Source of the DNA: Caldimonas tepidiphila
GTDB lineage: Bacteria; Pseudomonadota; Gammaproteobacteria; Burkholderiales; Burkholderiaceae_C
Assembly: GCF_003569765.1 (NCBI RefSeq)
Contig: NZ_QXMG01000061.1
Coordinates: 1 to 34,038, forward strand
Reading direction: 5' to 3'
DNA: 34,038 nt
Position numbers and translations under genes: made by a program. Below, one piece after another: positions 8,024-16,583 of this stretch. The number at the start of each line of letters is the position of its first letter. The stretch's first letter is position 1. The notes beneath the pieces are model-generated. The model searched no databases. It saw only the letters and a list, made by a program, of their open reading frames with translations, and was not told where the DNA came from.

Positions 8024-8968
8024 ATGAAGACCACGCCCGTCACCGCCGAGGACCTGAGCCGTTCGGTGATCGCCGTCCCGCCGCTCGCGCGCCGCCGCGC
8101 CGACCTCGGCATCGACGAGGCCGCCAACCGCACGCTGATCCGCCACCTCGAGGACGGCGGCGTGCGCAGCCTGATGTACGGCGGCAACGCCAACCTCTAC
8201 CACGTGCCGCTGGCCGAGTACCCGCGCCTGCTCGACTTCCTGGAGGAGGCGGCCGGCGCGGACACCTGGGTGCTGCCCTCGGCCGGGCCCGACTACGGCA
8301 AGGCGATGGATCAGGCGGCGATCCTGCGCTCGCGGCGCTTCCCGACCGCGATGCTGCTGCCGATGAGCTTCCCGTACACCGACGGCGGGCTGGCCGCCGG
8401 CATCCGCCGCTTCACCGACGCGATGGGCAGGCCGGCGGTGATCTACCTGAAGTCCGACAACTACATCGCACCGGCGACGCTCGCCGCCCTCGCCGAGGAA
8501 GGCCGCGTGGTGTCGGTCAAGTACGCGGTGGTGCGCGAGGACCCGGCGGCCGATCCCTACCTGCGCGAGGTGATCGCGGCGGTCGGTGCCGAGCGGGTGG
8601 TCAGCGGCATCGGCGAGCGCCCGGCGATCGTGCACCTGCGCGATCACGGCCTCAGGAGCTTCACCTCGGGCTCGGTCTGCGTCGCGCCGCGCGGCTCGAT
8701 GGCGATCCTGCGCCTGGCGCAACAGGGCCGCTGGGACGAGGCCGCGCGGTTGCGCGAGGCCTACCTGCCGCTCGAGGACTGCCGCGACGGCATCAGCCCG
8801 ATCCGCGTGCTGCACGACGCGGTGACGCTCGCCGGCATCGCCGACACGGGCCCGATGCTGCCGATGCTCGAGGGCCTCGGCGCCGCCGAGCGCGAGCGCG
8901 TGCAGCCGGTCGCGCGCGCGCTGCTCGCGCACGATCTCGCACTGGCGCGGCAGCCGCAGGCGGCCTGA
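8024..8968 (+). CDS. DapA/NanA-family lyase or dehydratase
   Basis: The protein has 314 residues, typical of the class I pyruvate-dependent (dihydrodipicolinate synthase) TIM-barrel family. The Schiff-base lysine is seen in VIYLKSDNYI (K143), and the tyrosine-containing SFPYTDGG about 25 residues earlier fits the family. The usual GTTGE motif is replaced by YGGNANLYH around residues 52-60, so it is not canonical DapA. A TCCGGAG Shine-Dalgarno sequence precedes the ATG at 8024. The gene lies 76 bp downstream of the tautomerase gene and ends just before a convergent GntR gene. Known relatives cleave or dehydrate sugar acids and 4-hydroxy-2-oxoacids; a similar aldol or dehydration step on the module's substrate is my inference. 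Confidence 0.87.
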   Translation: MKTTPVTAEDLSRSVIAVPPLARRRADLGIDEAANRTLIRHLEDGGVRSLMYGGNANLYHVPLAEYPRLLDFLEEAAGADTWVLPSAGPDYGKAMDQAAILRSRRFPTAMLLPMSFPYTDGGLAAGIRRFTDAMGRPAVIYLKSDNYIAPATLAALAEEGRVVSVKYAVVREDPAADPYLREVIAAVGAERVVSGIGERPAIVHLRDHGLRSFTSGSVCVAPRGSMAILRLAQQGRWDEAARLREAYLPLEDCRDGISPIRVLHDAVTLAGIADTGPMLPMLEGLGAAERERVQPVARALLAHDLALARQPQAA

Positions 8969-9004
8969 GCGCCCGGCCGCGGGGGCGGGCGCCCCCCGGC
9001 TCTC

Positions 9005-9775
9005 TCAGCGGTCGCGCTCGCGGTCGACCATGCGCCGCAGCGCCTGCTGCAGGTGGAACTGCATCGCGATGCGGGCGCGCTCGCCGTCCTGCTCGCGGAT
9101 CGCGTCGACGATCGCGGCGTGCTCGTCCACGACGCGCTGCGCGCGGTGCTTCGAGCCGGTGCGCGTCAGGCTCAGCGACAGGCGCAGGAAGCCGCTGAGC
9201 GACTCGTGGATGTGCTGCAGCACCTCGAGGAAGAAGTCGTTCTGCGTCGCTGCGGCGATGCTGGAGTGGAAGGCGAGGTCGTCCTGCGGGTCGGGCCGGC
9301 CGTTGATGGCGTTGCGCGAGAAGCGCTCCTGCGCCTCCTCGATCGCCTGCAGGTGCTCGTCGGTGCGGCGCAGCGCCGCCAGGCGCGCCGCGTCGCCCTC
9401 CAGCGAGATGCGCACCTCCTGGCAGCGCAGGTAGGAGGCCACGTCCTGCGCGCGCGCGAAGCTCTGGATGCGCGCCACCGGCTGGTGGCTCACGAAGGTG
9501 CCGAGCCCCTGGTGCGAGGTCACGAGCCCGTCGGCGCCGAGCCGCAGCAGCGCCTCGCGGACCACCGGCCGCGACACGCCGAAGCTGTCGCAGATCTCCT
9601 TCTCCGAGGGCAGGCGGTCGCCGACCTTGAGCTGCCCCGACACGATCTGCTCGAAGATCTGGCCGTAGAGCTGGTCGCTCAGCCGCGTGCGCTGGCCGCG
9701 CGCGAGCACCAGCTTGCCGCTCGTGGCGGCGGGCGGGGCGCTCTTGTCTTCGGGCGGACGTTGCGATGGGGGCAT
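9005..9775 (-). CDS. GntR-family regulator, FadR/FCD subfamily
   Basis: The 256-residue product has an N-terminal winged helix-turn-helix (about residues 30-98, with LPSEKEICDSFGVSRPVVREALLRL as the recognition region) and a C-terminal all-helical FCD ligand domain (about residues 110-245). Candidate metal/ligand residues are in DLAFHSSIAAATQN, QHIHESL and DEHAAIVDAI. The ATG at 9775 is chosen because AGGAAC lies a few bases upstream and the remaining N-terminus is short; a much longer open frame upstream is non-homologous. The gene is convergent with the aldolase-family gene and closes module 1. FCD regulators are usually repressors released by a carboxylate. It probably acts at the palindrome at 5266-5282. 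Confidence 0.93.
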   Translation of the reverse strand: MPPSQRPPEDKSAPPAATSGKLVLARGQRTRLSDQLYGQIFEQIVSGQLKVGDRLPSEKEICDSFGVSRPVVREALLRLGADGLVTSHQGLGTFVSHQPVARIQSFARAQDVASYLRCQEVRISLEGDAARLAALRRTDEHLQAIEEAQERFSRNAINGRPDPQDDLAFHSSIAAATQNDFFLEVLQHIHESLSGFLRLSLSLTRTGSKHRAQRVVDEHAAIVDAIREQDGERARIAMQFHLQQALRRMVDRERDR

Positions 9776-9938
9776 GGGCGGTTCCTGGCGGGCCGGCTGC
9801 GGGGACGGCGGATGCGGTCGCGCATTTTGACAGGGAGCGGCGGGACGAGCCGGGCGCGCAAGCCCCCGGATGCCGCGCCGCGGCCCGCGGCGTGATAGAA
9901 GAGCGCCCTCCCCGACGACCAAGCCCGGAACGCGCGCC

Positions 9939-10538
9939 ATGAAACTGAAGATGTCCCCCAATTCGCTGTTCGCGATCCTGCTGCGCTCGCCGTGGTGGGC
10001 CAGCGCCGCGCTCGCGGCCCTGGTCGCGGCGCTCGCGGGCGTGGTGCTGCCGGCCGAGCACCGCGCCCTGTCGGTATTCGCCGCGCTGCCCTTCATCGTC
10101 ATCGCGCTGGTCGCGGCGGTGCGGCAGCTGCGCGCGCCGAGCGCCTCGCGCGTCGAGGAGACGCTGCGCTCGGTGTCGGCACAGTCCTGGGCCGAGTTCG
10201 CCGCGACGATGGAGGCCGCGCTGCGCCGCGACGGCATCGAGGTGCGGCGCCTGAACACGCCGGGCGCCGACTTCGAGCTCGGCCCGGCCGGCGCCCCGAC
10301 GACGCTCGTGAGCTGCCGGCGCTGGAAGGCCGCGGCCACCGGCATCGAGCCGCTGCGCGAGCTGCTCGCGGCGCGCCGCGACCGCGAGGGGGCGCGACTC
10401 GTCTACGTGGTGCTCGGCGAGGTGGGGGACAAGGCGCGGCGCCATGCCGCGGAGCACGGCATCCGCATCATGCAGGGGCAGGAGCTGGCGCAGTTCCTCT
10501 GCGGCCGGCCCTGGGCCAAGGTGCTGGCCGCAAGCTGA
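9939..10538 (+). CDS. Membrane-anchored Mrr-like restriction-endonuclease-fold protein
   Basis: The protein has 199 residues. Two hydrophobic segments, about 15-37 and 45-63, form a membrane hairpin at the N-terminus. The C-terminal 120 residues resemble the Mrr-type PD-(D/E)xK domain: an amphipathic helix FAATMEAALRRDGIEVRRL, then GADFEL (D111) and TLVSCRRWK, corresponding to the usual VQCKRWK strand. The normal (E/Q)-x-K is S-C-R here, so nuclease activity is doubtful. A final helix-strand pattern (ELLAARRDREGARLVYVVLG) completes the fold. The gene is solitary, divergent from the GntR gene across 163 bp that hold no other feature I can support. Such proteins are widespread in proteobacteria without a firmly known role. 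Confidence 0.7.
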   Translation: MKLKMSPNSLFAILLRSPWWASAALAALVAALAGVVLPAEHRALSVFAALPFIVIALVAAVRQLRAPSASRVEETLRSVSAQSWAEFAATMEAALRRDGIEVRRLNTPGADFELGPAGAPTTLVSCRRWKAAATGIEPLRELLAARRDREGARLVYVVLGEVGDKARRHAAEHGIRIMQGQELAQFLCGRPWAKVLAAS

Positions 10539-10545
10539 GGCCGGT

Positions 10546-10566
10546 GCGCGGCCACCCCGGCCGCGC
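10546..10566. terminator. GC hairpin between convergent genes
   Basis: GCGCGGCC, loop ACCCC and GGCCGCGC form a perfect 8-bp stem that fills most of the 30 bases between two convergent stop codons. No T-tract follows, so this is a possible bidirectional stop or mRNA 3'-end stabiliser. Confidence 0.5.
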
Positions 10567-10568
10567 CT

Positions 10569-11705
10569 TCACTCCAGCGGGAGCGCCTCGATCGAATCCC
10601 GCCCCACGAGCTGCTCGAACTCGTCGGCGAGGCGCTGGCTCTCGGCCACCGCGCGCGTCCAGGCCGCGATGCGCCCCTCGACGTCGTCGGCGTAGGTCTT
10701 GAAGTCCTTGCGGTCGGGCAGCTTCCCGCCCGGCAGCGCGCGGGCGATCCACTGCGGGTCGGGTGCCAGCACCACGACGTTGTCGAGCCGCGCGGTGGCG
10801 CGGTGGCGGTGGCGCAGCGCCTTGTCGAGCCAGCCCGGCACGATGGATTGCTGGAAGTGCGGATACAGCACCAGGCCCTCGCCCATCGAGGCGTAGTCCA
10901 GGTGCAGGTGGTAGTCGGTGAGGCCGCCGTCCCAGTACGCGCCCTCGGGCGCGCCGGGGATGTCGTGCACGGCATCGAGCCAGAAGGGGATCGAGCAGCT
11001 GGCCAGCAGGGCCGCGTGCAGGTTCCGCGCGTCGAGCGCCACCCGATGCGTGCGGAAGTCCTGCAGCCCGATCGGCAGCTGCGGCGCGCGCGGGTCGTGG
11101 AACACGACGCGCTCCAGCCAGCCGCCCAGCGCCGCGCGGCTCACCGCGTTGGCGGCGAAGGCGCCCGCGTAGCCGAGCGGCGTGCGCCAGCGGCACTGGC
11201 GGCGCAGCAGGCGGTGGCAGCCGCGCGACGTGAACACGTGCAGCCGGTAGCGCGGATGCCCCAGCACGTCCCCCGCGCGGCGCACCAGCGGATCCACGAT
11301 CTGCACGCCGACCTGCTCGCTGACATGGCGCGGGTGCGGCGGCTTGCCGGGCCGGTGCTCGTAGCGCTGGCCGATGTAGTCCTGCACCCGCTGCGCGAAG
11401 GCCTCGTCCGGGTCGGGCAGGCAGGCGCAGGCCATGCGCCAGGCGCCGATCGAGGCGCCGAGCAGGTGCACCGGCTGCGTGCCGCGCGCGAGCCAGCGGC
11501 CGAAGACGAAGCGGTCGAGCGGATTGAGGATCAGCCCCTTGGGCCCGCCCGCCGCGGCCGGAACGATGCGCACGTCCTCGGGCGAGAGGCCGCGTTCACG
11601 CAGGCGCTGGCGGGCCGTGCGGCCGGCATGGATGCGAAGGGCTTGCAGCTTCAAGGAAGACGCTTCGTGGGACGGGCCCGTCGCCGCGGCGACAGGCGGG
11701 CTCAT
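10569..11705 (-). CDS. Patatin-like phospholipase family protein
   Basis: The product is 378 residues. The serine-aspartate dyad of patatins is visible: an oxyanion-loop-like AAGGPKGL (residues 51-58), the nucleophile elbow GASIG (S85) and DGG (D259-G261) in YWDGGLTDYH. No signal peptide is seen. Patatin-like enzymes hydrolyse acyl esters of phospholipids or other lipids, in the cytosol or at membranes. I prefer the ATG at 11705 because the upstream part of the open frame is low in family similarity. It is convergent with the Mrr-like gene and divergent from the large lipoprotein gene. The family call is firm; the substrate is unknown. Confidence 0.9.
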   Translation of the reverse strand: MSPPVAAATGPSHEASSLKLQALRIHAGRTARQRLRERGLSPEDVRIVPAAAGGPKGLILNPLDRFVFGRWLARGTQPVHLLGASIGAWRMACACLPDPDEAFAQRVQDYIGQRYEHRPGKPPHPRHVSEQVGVQIVDPLVRRAGDVLGHPRYRLHVFTSRGCHRLLRRQCRWRTPLGYAGAFAANAVSRAALGGWLERVVFHDPRAPQLPIGLQDFRTHRVALDARNLHAALLASCSIPFWLDAVHDIPGAPEGAYWDGGLTDYHLHLDYASMGEGLVLYPHFQQSIVPGWLDKALRHRHRATARLDNVVVLAPDPQWIARALPGGKLPDRKDFKTYADDVEGRIAAWTRAVAESQRLADEFEQLVGRDSIEALPLE

Positions 11706-12068
11706 GAACCCGGGAGGGACGGGCGGGGCATGACGGCGCAGGCCTCGCGGAGTGCGAAGCATACGCGAGCGAGACGCCCCTGCCACACGGGGCGAGGTCG
11801 CAACCGGCTCGAAGCTGGCTGCCCCACATAGTTCCGCATTGCAGAATTATCGGGAAACCGAGCCCCGGATTCAGGGGGCGGCCGTTTCCCCTGCATACAT
11901 CCTGCCATTTGACAATTCCCCGGCACCGCACTGTTCCGAACCGTCGATTCTTGTTCTGCAGTGCGGAGCATGTCGTAACTTCAAGGACCGTCCGTGAAAG
12001 ACGGAGCGCGCCTCGTCGCTGCACGAGAAGCCACCGTTGCTCGCAACGCTCCCGAGTGGAGGAGATGT
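11706..12068. other. Gene-free divergent intergenic region
   Basis: These 363 bases separate the patatin gene from the large lipoprotein gene. They are somewhat richer in A and T than the flanking genes and must contain the two divergent promoters. I see no convincing -35/-10 pair, no strong dyad and no supported short ORF. Confidence 0.5.
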
Positions 12069-14282
12069 ATGAGAAAGATCCGCTTCAAGGCGCAGGGTGG
12101 TGCGCTGTTCGCAACGCTGGGACTGGCAACCGTCCTCGGCGCCTGCTCCGGTTCCCTTTCCGAGGAGTCTTCCGGGGGGCCGACGGATACGCGCGTCGGC
12201 GCCCAGGCGCAGAAGCCGCCCAAGGGGTCGGGCAGCGTGCCGGGGACGATCGCGGTGCTGTCCAGCCGCGCCGACCTGATCAGCGGCGGCGACGCGCTGG
12301 TCGAGATCCGGCTGGACCCGTCCGTCTCCCCCGACGCGGTGCGCGTCGAGCTCAACGGCAGCGACATCACCGCGGCCTTCGCGCGCCGCGAGGATGGCCG
12401 CTACCTCGGCCTCGTGCAGGGCATGGCGCTGGGCGGCAACGAGCTCGTCGCGCGCTGGCCCGGCGGCGGGCAGCGCATGACGCTCACCAACCACCCGATC
12501 GGCGGCCCGATCTTCTCCGGCCCCCAGATCCAGCCCTGGACCTGCCTCGGCACCGTGGACGACGCGCAGTGCAACCGCGCGCCGACGATCGCGTACCGGT
12601 ACAAGTCCACCGCGGGCAGCGGCTTCCGGGCCTACGACCCGGCCAACCCGCCCGCCGACGTCGCGAGCACCACCACCGACGAGGGCAAGACGGTGCCCTT
12701 CATCGTCCGCGTGGAGACCGGCAACCTCAACCGCGACGAGTACCGCTTCGCGGTCCTGTGGGACCCGGCCAAGGCCTCCAGGCCGTGGACGCCGCCCGAG
12801 GGCTTCAACCGCAAGCTGGTGATCTACCACGGCGCGAGCTGCAACACCGACTACCAGACCGGCTCGGCGCCGGACGTGCTCGACGAGCAGGTGCTCGGCA
12901 AGGGCTACGCGACGATGTCGCACGCGCTCAACAACTCGGGCCACAACTGCAACCTGGTGGTGCAGGCCGAGGCGATGCTGATGACCAAGGAGCGCGTGGT
13001 CGAGACGCTCGGGGACCTGCGCTACACGATCGGCAGCGGCTGCTCGGGCGGTGCGCTGGCGCAGCAGTGGGTGGCCAACGCCTACCCGGGCCTGTACCAG
13101 GGCATCACCACCGGCTGCAGCTTCGCGGACTCCTGGACCTCGCGCGTGCAGTACAGCGACTACATGCTGATGCGCGCCTACTTCGAGGACCCGACGCGCT
13201 GGGGGCTGGGCGTGCTGTGGGACCCGCTGGCGATCGAGGCGGCGCTGGGCCATCCGAACCCGGCCAACCCGATCACCTTCACGACCGTGATCCCGGACAA
13301 CAGCGACCCGACCCGCCCCTGCAACGGCGTGCCGCCCGAGCAGCTCTACCACCCGCAGAACAACCCGGGCGGCGTGCGCTGCAGCGCGTCCGACTACTGG
13401 ATCAACATCATCGGCCGCCGCCCGGCCGAGCTGTGGACCGACGTCGAGCGCCAGCTGGGCTACGGCTTCGCAGGCGTGCCCTTCGACAACACCGGCGTGC
13501 AGTACGGCCTGCGCGGCCTGATCGACGGCCGGCTGACGCCGCAGCAGTTCATCGACCTCAACGTCAAGCTCGGCGGCTACGACATCGACCGCAACCCGAT
13601 CGCCGCACGCTCGCAGGGCGACGTGTTCGCGATCGAGCGCATCGGCCGCAGCGGCGGCGCCAACATGGCCAACAACCTGCACGAGACCGCGATCATCGAC
13701 CTGCGCGGCCCGGACCCCGGCGCCTTCCACGACGTCTACCGCACCTACGTGGTCCGCGCGCGGCTCGAGCGCGAGCACGGCCACGCCGACAACCAGGTGC
13801 TGTGGCGCGGCACGGTGCCGCTGTACGGCGACACGACCTTCGCCGACGAGTCGATCTACGCGATGAGCCGCTGGCTCGACGCGGTGGTCGCCGACACCAG
13901 CGACAAGCCGCTGGCGCGCAAGATCGTCGAGAACCGCCCGGCGGACGTGGCCGACCGCTGCACCGACGGCGCGGGCGTCGACATGCCGGCGAGCTACTGC
14001 GACGCGATCGTGACGAGCTACACGAGCCCCCGCATCGAGGCCGGCATGCCCTTCACCGACGACGTGCTGAAGTGCCAGCTCAAGCCGCTGCTGCGCTCGG
14101 ACTACTACCCGGTGTTCTTCACGGACGCGCAGTGGAGCCGGCTCCAGCAGATCTTCCCGCTGGGGGTGTGCGACTACAGCAAGCCCGGCGTCGGTAAGCA
14201 GCTCACGGTGCCCTGGCTCAACTACCGCGCCGGCCCGGGCGGCGAGCCGCTCGGCACGCCGCCACAGTCCCGCCCGCTGTAA
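12069..14282 (+). CDS. Large secreted lipoprotein, DUF6351-like, with serine-hydrolase-type elbow
   Basis: The protein has 737 residues. A lipoprotein signal ends LGAC (lipobox cysteine near residue 26), followed by a Ser/Gly/Pro-rich tether. A beta-rich domain (about 60-150) precedes a long alpha/beta region with PFIVRVETGNLNRDEYRFAVLWDP, KLVIYHGASCN and the nucleophile-elbow-like GSGCSGGALAQQW (Gly-Cys-Ser-Gly-Gly). I recall this architecture as DUF6351 and cannot verify it here. Cys residues are frequent, consistent with periplasmic or surface disulfides. GGAGGAG just upstream of the ATG at 12069 supports this start over the longer frame. An ester- or polymer-degrading hydrolase is plausible but unproven. 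Confidence 0.8.
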   Translation: MRKIRFKAQGGALFATLGLATVLGACSGSLSEESSGGPTDTRVGAQAQKPPKGSGSVPGTIAVLSSRADLISGGDALVEIRLDPSVSPDAVRVELNGSDITAAFARREDGRYLGLVQGMALGGNELVARWPGGGQRMTLTNHPIGGPIFSGPQIQPWTCLGTVDDAQCNRAPTIAYRYKSTAGSGFRAYDPANPPADVASTTTDEGKTVPFIVRVETGNLNRDEYRFAVLWDPAKASRPWTPPEGFNRKLVIYHGASCNTDYQTGSAPDVLDEQVLGKGYATMSHALNNSGHNCNLVVQAEAMLMTKERVVETLGDLRYTIGSGCSGGALAQQWVANAYPGLYQGITTGCSFADSWTSRVQYSDYMLMRAYFEDPTRWGLGVLWDPLAIEAALGHPNPANPITFTTVIPDNSDPTRPCNGVPPEQLYHPQNNPGGVRCSASDYWINIIGRRPAELWTDVERQLGYGFAGVPFDNTGVQYGLRGLIDGRLTPQQFIDLNVKLGGYDIDRNPIAARSQGDVFAIERIGRSGGANMANNLHETAIIDLRGPDPGAFHDVYRTYVVRARLEREHGHADNQVLWRGTVPLYGDTTFADESIYAMSRWLDAVVADTSDKPLARKIVENRPADVADRCTDGAGVDMPASYCDAIVTSYTSPRIEAGMPFTDDVLKCQLKPLLRSDYYPVFFTDAQWSRLQQIFPLGVCDYSKPGVGKQLTVPWLNYRAGPGGEPLGTPPQSRPL

Positions 14283-14431
14283 GCGCGGCCCGCGAGCCGA
14301 TGACCCGCAGGCGCGAGCCTGCGGGCGCGGGGGCCGGCCGTGCCCGGGCCCTCGGCACCGCCCGCCCGTTTCGCGTATCGTGCGTCTGCCCGTGTCTCCC
14401 ATCGATTCAATCTCAAGGAACATCGACAAGC

Positions 14432-15391
14432 ATGGACAGAAGAAGCTTCCTGGGCACGACGTTCTTCGGCGCGACCGCCCTCGCGTTCACCTCGGCGTGG
14501 TCGCAGGCCACGCCGAACCTGGGCACCCCGACGCCCGCGGCGCCGGGGTTCCGGCGCATGAAGCTGGGCGCGATGGAGGTGATCGCGATCAACGACGGCG
14601 TGGTGCGCCGTCCGCTGGGCGAGGAGTTCGTCACCAACGCGCCCCTGGAGCAGGTCAAGGCGCTGCTGGCCTCGCAGGGCCTGCCGACGGACCACGTGGA
14701 CGTGCCCTACACGCCCTTCCTGGTCGTGAGCGGCAACCGGCGCATCCTCTTCGACACGGGCTTCGCGGACAACGGCCCGCCGACCACCGGGCGCTTGCGC
14801 GCCAACATGGAGGCCGCCGGCTTCAAGCCCGAGGACGTGACGGACGTGGTGATCAGCCACTACCACGGCGACCACATCAACGGCCTGCGCGCGAAGGACG
14901 GGTCGCTGGTGTTCCCGCGCGCCAAGGTGCACGTGCCGGCGCCGGAGCACGCCTTCTGGATGGACGACGCGCGCATGGAGGCCGCGCCGCAGGCCGCGCG
15001 GGGCGCGTTCCAGAACGCGCGCCGGGTCATCGGCAGCCTCCCCGCGGAGCAGCTGGTGCGCTTCGAGCCGGGGGCCGAGATCGCGCCCGGCATCGTCGCC
15101 AGCGCCGCCTTCGGCCACACGCCGGGGATGTGCATCTTCAAGGTCACGTCCGAGGGCCGCGCCTTCCACTACGTGGCGGACGTGACCAACATCCCCACGC
15201 TCTTCGCGCGCAACCCGGACTGGGCCGTCGTCTTCGACATGGACCCGCACATGGCCCGCATGACGCGCCGCCGCGTGTTCGACAGCATGGTGAAGGAGCG
15301 CGCGCTCACCGGCGGATTCCACTTCCCCTTCCCGGCCTTCGGCACCATCGAGACGGCGGGCAGCGGCTACCAGTTCAAGCCCGCGGCCTGA
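14432..15391 (+). CDS. Secreted metallo-beta-lactamase-fold hydrolase
   Basis: The protein has 319 residues. The N-terminus DRRSFLG followed by a hydrophobic stretch and AWSQA looks like a Tat signal, implying export of a folded metalloprotein. The MBL fold carries SHYHGDHINGL (H143, H145, D147, H148), FGHTPGM (H229), D250 in YVADVTN, and a final His in GFHFPFP (H297), so all expected zinc ligands are present. Close relatives include lactonases and other esterases of the AiiA/PHA-like MBL families. It follows the large lipoprotein gene by 150 bp on the same strand and ends at a strong terminator, so co-transcription is possible. The substrate is unknown. Confidence 0.92.
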   Translation: MDRRSFLGTTFFGATALAFTSAWSQATPNLGTPTPAAPGFRRMKLGAMEVIAINDGVVRRPLGEEFVTNAPLEQVKALLASQGLPTDHVDVPYTPFLVVSGNRRILFDTGFADNGPPTTGRLRANMEAAGFKPEDVTDVVISHYHGDHINGLRAKDGSLVFPRAKVHVPAPEHAFWMDDARMEAAPQAARGAFQNARRVIGSLPAEQLVRFEPGAEIAPGIVASAAFGHTPGMCIFKVTSEGRAFHYVADVTNIPTLFARNPDWAVVFDMDPHMARMTRRRVFDSMVKERALTGGFHFPFPAFGTIETAGSGYQFKPAA

Positions 15392-15414
15392 ATCGCGCTT
15401 CGTCCACGGGCAGG

Positions 15415-15437
15415 GGGCACCCATCGGGTGCCCTTTT
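15415..15437. terminator. Terminator between convergent MBL and GlxA-type genes
   Basis: GGGCACCC, loop ATC and GGGTGCCC form a perfect 8-bp stem followed by TTTT on the plus strand. It lies 24 bp after the MBL stop codon and 15 bp from the end of the convergent regulator gene. Confidence 0.85.
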
Positions 15438-15451
15438 CCGTTTCCGGCCCG

Positions 15452-16432
15452 TCACGGGAGTCGGGGAGCGCCTCGACGCGCGTCGAAGAAGGCGCGGCGA
15501 TACGAGGACGGCGAGGTGCCGAACCGGGCGGCGAACTGCTGGCGCAGCGACAGTGACGTCCCGAAGCCCACCGCGGTCGCGATGTGCTCGATCGGCATGT
15601 CGGTGGTCTCGAGGAGCTGCTGCGCGCGCGCCAGGCGCTCGCCGGCCAGCCACTTGAGGACCGTCGTGCCGGTGGCCTCCCGGAAGCGCCGCGTGAAGGT
15701 GCGCCGGCTCATGTGCGCGGCGTCGGCCAGCACGTCGAGCGAGAGCGGTTCGGCCAGACGCTCGCGGGCCCACTCCAGCACGCCGGGCAGCCGGTTCTCG
15801 CTGGGCAGCTCGGGCACCGGCTGCTCGATGAACTGGGCCTGACCGCCCTGCCGGTGAGGCGGCGTCACCAGCAGCCTCGCGACCCGGTTGGCGACATCGG
15901 CGCCGTGGCGCTCGCGCACCAGGTTCAGGCAGCAGTCGATCGCGGCCACCGTCCCGGCGGAGGTGATGACGCCCCCGTCGTCGACATAGAGCACGTCGGG
16001 CCGGAAGTCGGCCTTCGGGAAGCGCCGGGCGAAGAGGTCCCGGCAGGCCCAGTGCGTGGTCGCCTGCCGGCCGTCGAGCAGGCCGGCATCCCCGAGCACG
16101 AAGGCGCCCAGGCACAGCCCCACCACCTGCGCGCCTCGCTCGTGCGCCCGCCGAAGCGCGTCGGTGAGCACCGCCGGAGCCGGGGTCTGCGGATCGTTCC
16201 ACGCGGGCACGATGACCAGCTCGGCGTCGGCCATGGGGGCGAGGCCCTGCGGGACGTCGATCACGACGCCCTGCGAGCAGCGCACGAGGCCGGGAAGCGG
16301 TGCGCAGTACCTCACCTCGTAGGGCGGAAGACCGGCGGGAGCCGGCTCGACGCCGAGCACCAGGCCCGGCACCGAGAGGTGGAACAGGCTGACGCCCTCG
16401 AAGGCGACGACGGCGACTCGGACGGCTTGCAT
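15452..16432 (-). CDS. GlxA-type transcriptional regulator (DJ-1/PfpI + AraC HTH)
   Basis: The 326-residue protein has an N-terminal DJ-1/PfpI-like amidotransferase fold (about residues 1-185) with the nucleophile-elbow cysteine in VVGLCLGAFVLGDAG and AGTVAAIDCCLNLVRE. A C-terminal AraC double helix-turn-helix follows (about 215-315), with LSLDVLADAAHMSRRTFTRRFREATG and IEHIATAVGFGTSLSLRQQFAARFGTSPSSYRR. GlxA-type regulators respond to small metabolites, often amino-acid or quaternary-amine derived. The gene is divergent from the MBL-fold lipoprotein gene with 151 bp between, so that gene is the likeliest target. The family call is firm. Confidence 0.94.
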   Translation of the reverse strand: MQAVRVAVVAFEGVSLFHLSVPGLVLGVEPAPAGLPPYEVRYCAPLPGLVRCSQGVVIDVPQGLAPMADAELVIVPAWNDPQTPAPAVLTDALRRAHERGAQVVGLCLGAFVLGDAGLLDGRQATTHWACRDLFARRFPKADFRPDVLYVDDGGVITSAGTVAAIDCCLNLVRERHGADVANRVARLLVTPPHRQGGQAQFIEQPVPELPSENRLPGVLEWARERLAEPLSLDVLADAAHMSRRTFTRRFREATGTTVLKWLAGERLARAQQLLETTDMPIEHIATAVGFGTSLSLRQQFAARFGTSPSSYRRAFFDARRGAPRLP

Positions 16433-16583
16433 GGGCGGGAGAGCGGCAGCAGAAGAATGGCCCGATTCTATCGTTGCGTGTATTTCTGGCCAATGGTCAA
16501 GTGCACGCGGCCTTCGGAGAATTCCCGGACGCAGGAAACGGCGCGTCCCGCGCCCCGATCAACCCCCCTTTCTTCCGACCGAC

